Positions 59,401 to 61,142 of a DNA stretch of 61,142 nt are shown piece by piece (positions within the stretch are counted from its first letter, which is position 1; each line of letters begins with the position of its first letter). Source of the DNA: DATBFG01 sp036558645. GTDB lineage: Bacteria; Acidobacteriota; Terriglobia; Terriglobales; Acidobacteriaceae. The position numbers and the translations under genes were made by a program. The DNA lies in NCBI GenBank assembly GCA_036558645.1, contig DATBFG010000033.1, positions 1 to 61,142 of the forward strand. Direction: 5' to 3'. The notes beneath the pieces were generated by a model. The model ran no database searches and had not been told where the DNA came from. It worked only from the letters and a program-made list of their open reading frames with translations.

Positions 59401-59635
59401 GATGCCAGTGATTCTGGGATCGAGCTCGAATACGGTGGTTTCGGATGGCTTCGGCATTGTCAGCCTGACACCCTCGACATCCGGATTCGTGGGACCGCTG
59501 ATTCTGGCAGGAACCACGACAGCAGGAGTGACGTCCGAGGTTTTTCAGTTGGAAACTTTCGCAGTCGCAGCGGAAAATCGACCGAGGGCAGAAGTGTCGG
59601 ATTCCGCTTGCAAGACCGGACGGGAATGCTGGTAA
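56486..59635 (+). CDS. Large secreted multi-domain protein with degenerate matrixin-like site and TIG/Ig-like domains
   Basis: A 1049-residue protein. Residues 1-30 are cytoplasmic and basic, 31-56 a membrane helix (FVRLFWPVLYAIIALIVLISVL) acting as anchor or uncleaved signal. Residues 80-310 resemble a matrixin-type metallopeptidase domain, but the site reads LVRVLGRTLGLAWSQ near 231 where a peptidase would have HE-x-x-H-x-x-G-x-x-H. Then a beta-rich part, an IPT/TIG domain near 620-690 (SVRGGTALAISGLGFT), and two or more Ig-like domains to the end. It is coupled to the gene before it. Likely exported and structural, not proteolytic. Confidence 0.75.
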   Translation: MSMVPTENSHKSRHGASKSGRRKVGVSQTTLPLFVRLFWPVLYAIIALIVLISVLIKPAHGGGPRYIAGNSYFDAGFKGLPLTWRQGIVAYYTDQGNLSALLPHSDADMFVSDAFSRWTGISTAAVAATNSGQLAEDVNGTNVFVNADQTIAMPVDILPAAIDKPLGVVYDSDGAVTDALLGEGASDPLYCNTNDVFGGPDNLSTDAHIVHALVVMNGHCAQTTNQLGDLKYHLVRVLGRTLGLAWSQTNLNVITRQPVPTADDYAGFSILHATDLISCVPVSVCYPNADQPKMDDRAAVSRLYPVTSDNIAEFPGKQLFEDNTARIHGTLQFVDANGAPAQPMQGVNVVARWIDPGTGKASRATVAASVSGFLFRGNAGNPVSGPDNPGTEQRFDQFGSDDTTLEGSFDLAGLEIPNGANSAQYQLTIEAVDPAWSQPVEPYGPWQVEPSGTMQPIIVTVSKGGDTQQDLLMLESAQQQQDALGFDSYENPVPVPSPGEWIGALSGYGDSDYVWFMGQVNRTLTVEVSALDESGNITDRKVLPMIGIWGLSDPSGNRPLAASTGVFNTEIFGMTKLDATVVGSGGFRLGISDFRGDGRPDFRYHARVLYGDAVSPERASVRGGTALAISGLGFTSGLNVTVGGISTPVLSSSSNQLIVSAPAFADGVRDINIQDPVTGSKSTMTGAVTSGAAATDVIRIIYGGNPPTPVGTEAANPIRIGVFEADGLSPVAGASVSLTAAPAVSFSACGGATSCTVFSDDAGEVITRVTPLSAGASTITASLAPASYNPPQIAATTLVATSSALDFGIVSPNQFVAEGVTMDLPITGRVLSFGVPLSGRSVKFQIVSGTGTLSKETVSSDSKGFVNTTLHLVSFSEEVQVVACVEPGDHPCETMVFAVVPPSMLRLEEVSGISQVLASGQSFQPVTYRVTDTAVPGDPVRGASVLFQVLIERPQKDAPVVWLGDGVIGQQPMPVILGSSSNTVVSDGFGIVSLTPSTSGFVGPLILAGTTTAGVTSEVFQLETFAVAAENRPRAEVSDSACKTGRECW

Positions 59636-59734
59636 GCCCTGGGGGCATTCCATCAGCAACAATATGGGAAGATAGTGCGGGATGGAACGCACATCCGCCT
59701 CTGACGTGCGGATATCAGTTGCAATTCAGATCAC

Positions 59735-60496
59735 TTACAGTTTGTTGTAAAGCTTGTTCGGAATAGGATAGGTCCGCTGATTCAGCACCGCGCCCAAAAC
59801 CTTGGCATTTGCGCGTTGGAAGTCCTCAACCGCCTGGCTGGCGCTTTCACGCCGGGAAGCATTCGCCTTCAGAACCAGCACCACCCCATCGCAAAAGGCG
59901 CCTAGACCAACCGCTGCATTCGATTTTCCGAGCGACGGTGCGTCAAACAAGATGAAGTCAAATTCCGAGCGTAGTTCCTGCATTCGCAGGCGCATGCGGT
60001 CTGAAGTCAGCAGTCCTTGCTGATTTTCGTTCAGAGTTCCTGCGGTAATCAGCCATAGATTCGCCGGAGACAACTGCCGCGCAAAGCTTCGAACCGGGTT
60101 GGGGTTCAGCAGGGCGTCCGCCAAGCCCACTTGGTTATCGACTTCGAATTGCTGATGAAGAGCAGGTTCCCGCAGATTGGCGTCGACCACGCATACTGAC
60201 GCGGCTACCCGGCCTGACAATGACTCCGCGACGCGGGCCGTCACCCAGGTCACGCCGGTGGCAGGCTCAATTCCTGCGAACAACACGGTACGGGGAACAT
60301 CGCTCGACGGAGTCAGGAAGACCTGTTGCACCAACCCGGTGATCTCTTGAAGCTCAGGCTTGGAGTTGCCCTGAGGTACTGCCAGTGCTGGAGCCGCTCC
60401 CTCGCCTCCTACGGAAGGGCGCGATTCCAAGGGCGCAGAGCCTAAGAGTTCCTTTTCCTTGCCGAGTTTCTGGAGTAATTCGAAATTCCTGCTCAT
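59735..60496 (-). CDS. EpsG/CpsD-like tyrosine-kinase-type ATPase
   Basis: A 253-residue BY-kinase-like protein of the CpsD/CapB/EpsG class, working with exopolysaccharide export. The P-loop site reads AGIEPATGVTWVT near residue 72, lacking the lysine of G-x-x-G-x-G-K-(S/T), so nucleotide binding may be impaired. Walker A' CVVDANLREPALH near 100 and Walker B-like FILFDAPS near 180 are kept. The tail (PIPNKLYNKL) has a tyrosine, unlike the tyrosine cluster of active kinases. I use ATG 60496 after GAGG; an upstream start would add nine residues. It is followed on the same strand by the AAA ATPase gene. Confidence 0.8.
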   Translation of the reverse strand: MSRNFELLQKLGKEKELLGSAPLESRPSVGGEGAAPALAVPQGNSKPELQEITGLVQQVFLTPSSDVPRTVLFAGIEPATGVTWVTARVAESLSGRVAASVCVVDANLREPALHQQFEVDNQVGLADALLNPNPVRSFARQLSPANLWLITAGTLNENQQGLLTSDRMRLRMQELRSEFDFILFDAPSLGKSNAAVGLGAFCDGVVLVLKANASRRESASQAVEDFQRANAKVLGAVLNQRTYPIPNKLYNKL

Positions 60497-60554
60497 ACCG
60501 GGTATCCTCTGGGTCCGAGACAAACAACGTCAAACTTCCCTCACTGTAACTGCC

Positions 60555-61142
60555 TTAATCCGAATCTAACTTCGCATTGCGTGCCGCAATCCTGCCGGCG
60601 GGCGTGTCCAATGTCTGCTCCCAATTCTTCAGCTTGAGAACAATTTCCTGCATATATGCCTTCGCCTCTGACGGACTCAAAGCACCCTTGTTCTTTGTAG
60701 CCGCTGCGGCAGGCGCAGCGCCCGGCACAGGCTGCGGCTTTGGTTCTTCCGGCTCAGCCGATGTTGTCGGTACAGCCTGCGACTCAAGCGCCACAGTGTG
60801 CTTGTTGATATCGAGGTCCGCCATGACCTCCTGAACGACCGCCGAGTCAACGACCGTTTGCCGCATAGCGCACGCCAGCGAGAGCGCATTGAAGCAGAAA
60901 TTGTTTATGTTTCGAGGTATGCCTTCCGTGAAGCGCGCGATCTCGGGCAGAATATCTTCCTCAAACAACTGGTCGCCTTCGTACCCCGCGACCTTCAGAC
61001 GATGTTCGATGTAACTCTTCAACTCCCAGGGCGCCAAGGGCTCCAGGCGATTCACGATGGAAACGCGCTGACGCAATTGCGCCAAGCCTGGGCTGGCAAG
61101 CTTACCAGCCAATTCAGGCTGTCCGGCGAGAATGATGGTCAT
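60555..61142 (-). CDS. AAA ATPase, XrtA/ExeA-type, partial at the right edge
   Basis: The C-terminal 195 residues of an ExeA/GspA-like AAA ATPase cut by the window edge; the beginning, with Walker A and B, lies beyond. Seen here: ILAGQPEL (sensor region), LRQRVSIVNRLEPL with the arginine finger, a small helical lid (YEGDQLFEEDILPEIARFTEGIPRNINNFC), then a Pro/Ala-rich disordered stretch and a helical tail (EAKAYMQEIVLKLKNWEQTL). Such ATPases belong to PEP-CTERM/exosortase or type II secretion loci. Together with the EpsG-like kinase it suggests an exopolysaccharide locus that goes on to the right. Confidence 0.85.
   Translation of the reverse strand: MTIILAGQPELAGKLASPGLAQLRQRVSIVNRLEPLAPWELKSYIEHRLKVAGYEGDQLFEEDILPEIARFTEGIPRNINNFCFNALSLACAMRQTVVDSAVVQEVMADLDINKHTVALESQAVPTTSAEPEEPKPQPVPGAAPAAAATKNKGALSPSEAKAYMQEIVLKLKNWEQTLDTPAGRIAARNAKLDSD

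Noticed and set aside
1..61142. tRNA genes, CRISPR arrays, complete insertion sequences or prophage
   Set aside because: No T-arm consensus in a cloverleaf setting, no regularly spaced direct repeats, and no intact transposase, integrase or phage structural gene was seen.

Overview
The window looks like chromosomal DNA of an acidobacterium (Acidobacteriota, probably Terriglobia). This is inferred from the gene families, not from a marker gene. The main pointers are many secreted repeat proteins of the FG-GAP/VCBS, HAF and GloVer types, two DUF507 genes, a long LptC/OstA protein next to lptB and rpoN, Kdo hydroxylase, and an XrtA/EpsG-like ATPase and kinase pair at the right edge. The DNA is moderately GC-rich and gene-dense on both strands. 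I found no rRNA, tRNA, CRISPR array, complete insertion sequence or prophage by eye.

Layout. 0.1-13.2 kb: a Flp-type pilin, a metallodipeptidase, then secreted propeller-type proteins (HAF, FG-GAP x2, GloVer), a decayed sigma-factor fragment, a resolvase-like HTH fragment and a DUF2252 gene. 13.3-22.7 kb: a DUF2867-like protein, a secreted alpha/beta hydrolase, a WXXGXW envelope protein, purB with a HEAT-repeat gene behind it, adenosine-specific kinase, MarR and DoxX, and a triple-BON periplasmic protein. 22.8-30.9 kb: larB, a third FG-GAP protein, a ChaN-like protein, ubiX, a Phd/PIN toxin-antitoxin pair, a toroid protein and DUF72. 30.9-34.8 kb: a tightly overlapping operon on the minus strand (CocE/NonD hydrolase, VWA protein, M48 peptidase). 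35.0-35.3 kb: a free-standing structured RNA candidate with its own promoter and terminator.

35.4-38 kb: small soluble proteins (DUF2007-type, cupin, PNPOx-like) and an SRPBCC-ArsR pair controlled by clear palindromes. 37.9-43.7 kb: lptC/A, lptB, rpoN and hpf in one direction, a conserved block for LPS transport and sigma-54 control. 43.9-51 kb: a second HAF protein, a PA-IL-like lectin-domain protein, recJ, a divergent pair of DUF507 genes and queG. 51.06-51.23 kb: a second structured RNA candidate. 51.3-61.1 kb: a peptidase-MA-like TPR protein, Kdo hydroxylase, a cold-shock protein, a BrkB/YihY membrane protein, a coupled pair of secreted proteins, and the EpsG-like kinase and AAA ATPase.

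Points most worth a second look: (1) the repeat counts of the secreted proteins are 7, 14, 14, 7 and 7 across three unrelated repeat families, matching single and double seven-bladed propellers; (2) two stand-alone structured RNA candidates, one with a well-placed ribosome site and a 20-codon reading frame at its 5' end; (3) three proteins whose catalytic or nucleotide-binding motifs are visibly altered; (4) operator-like palindromes beside the ArsR, MarR, BON and Phd genes.
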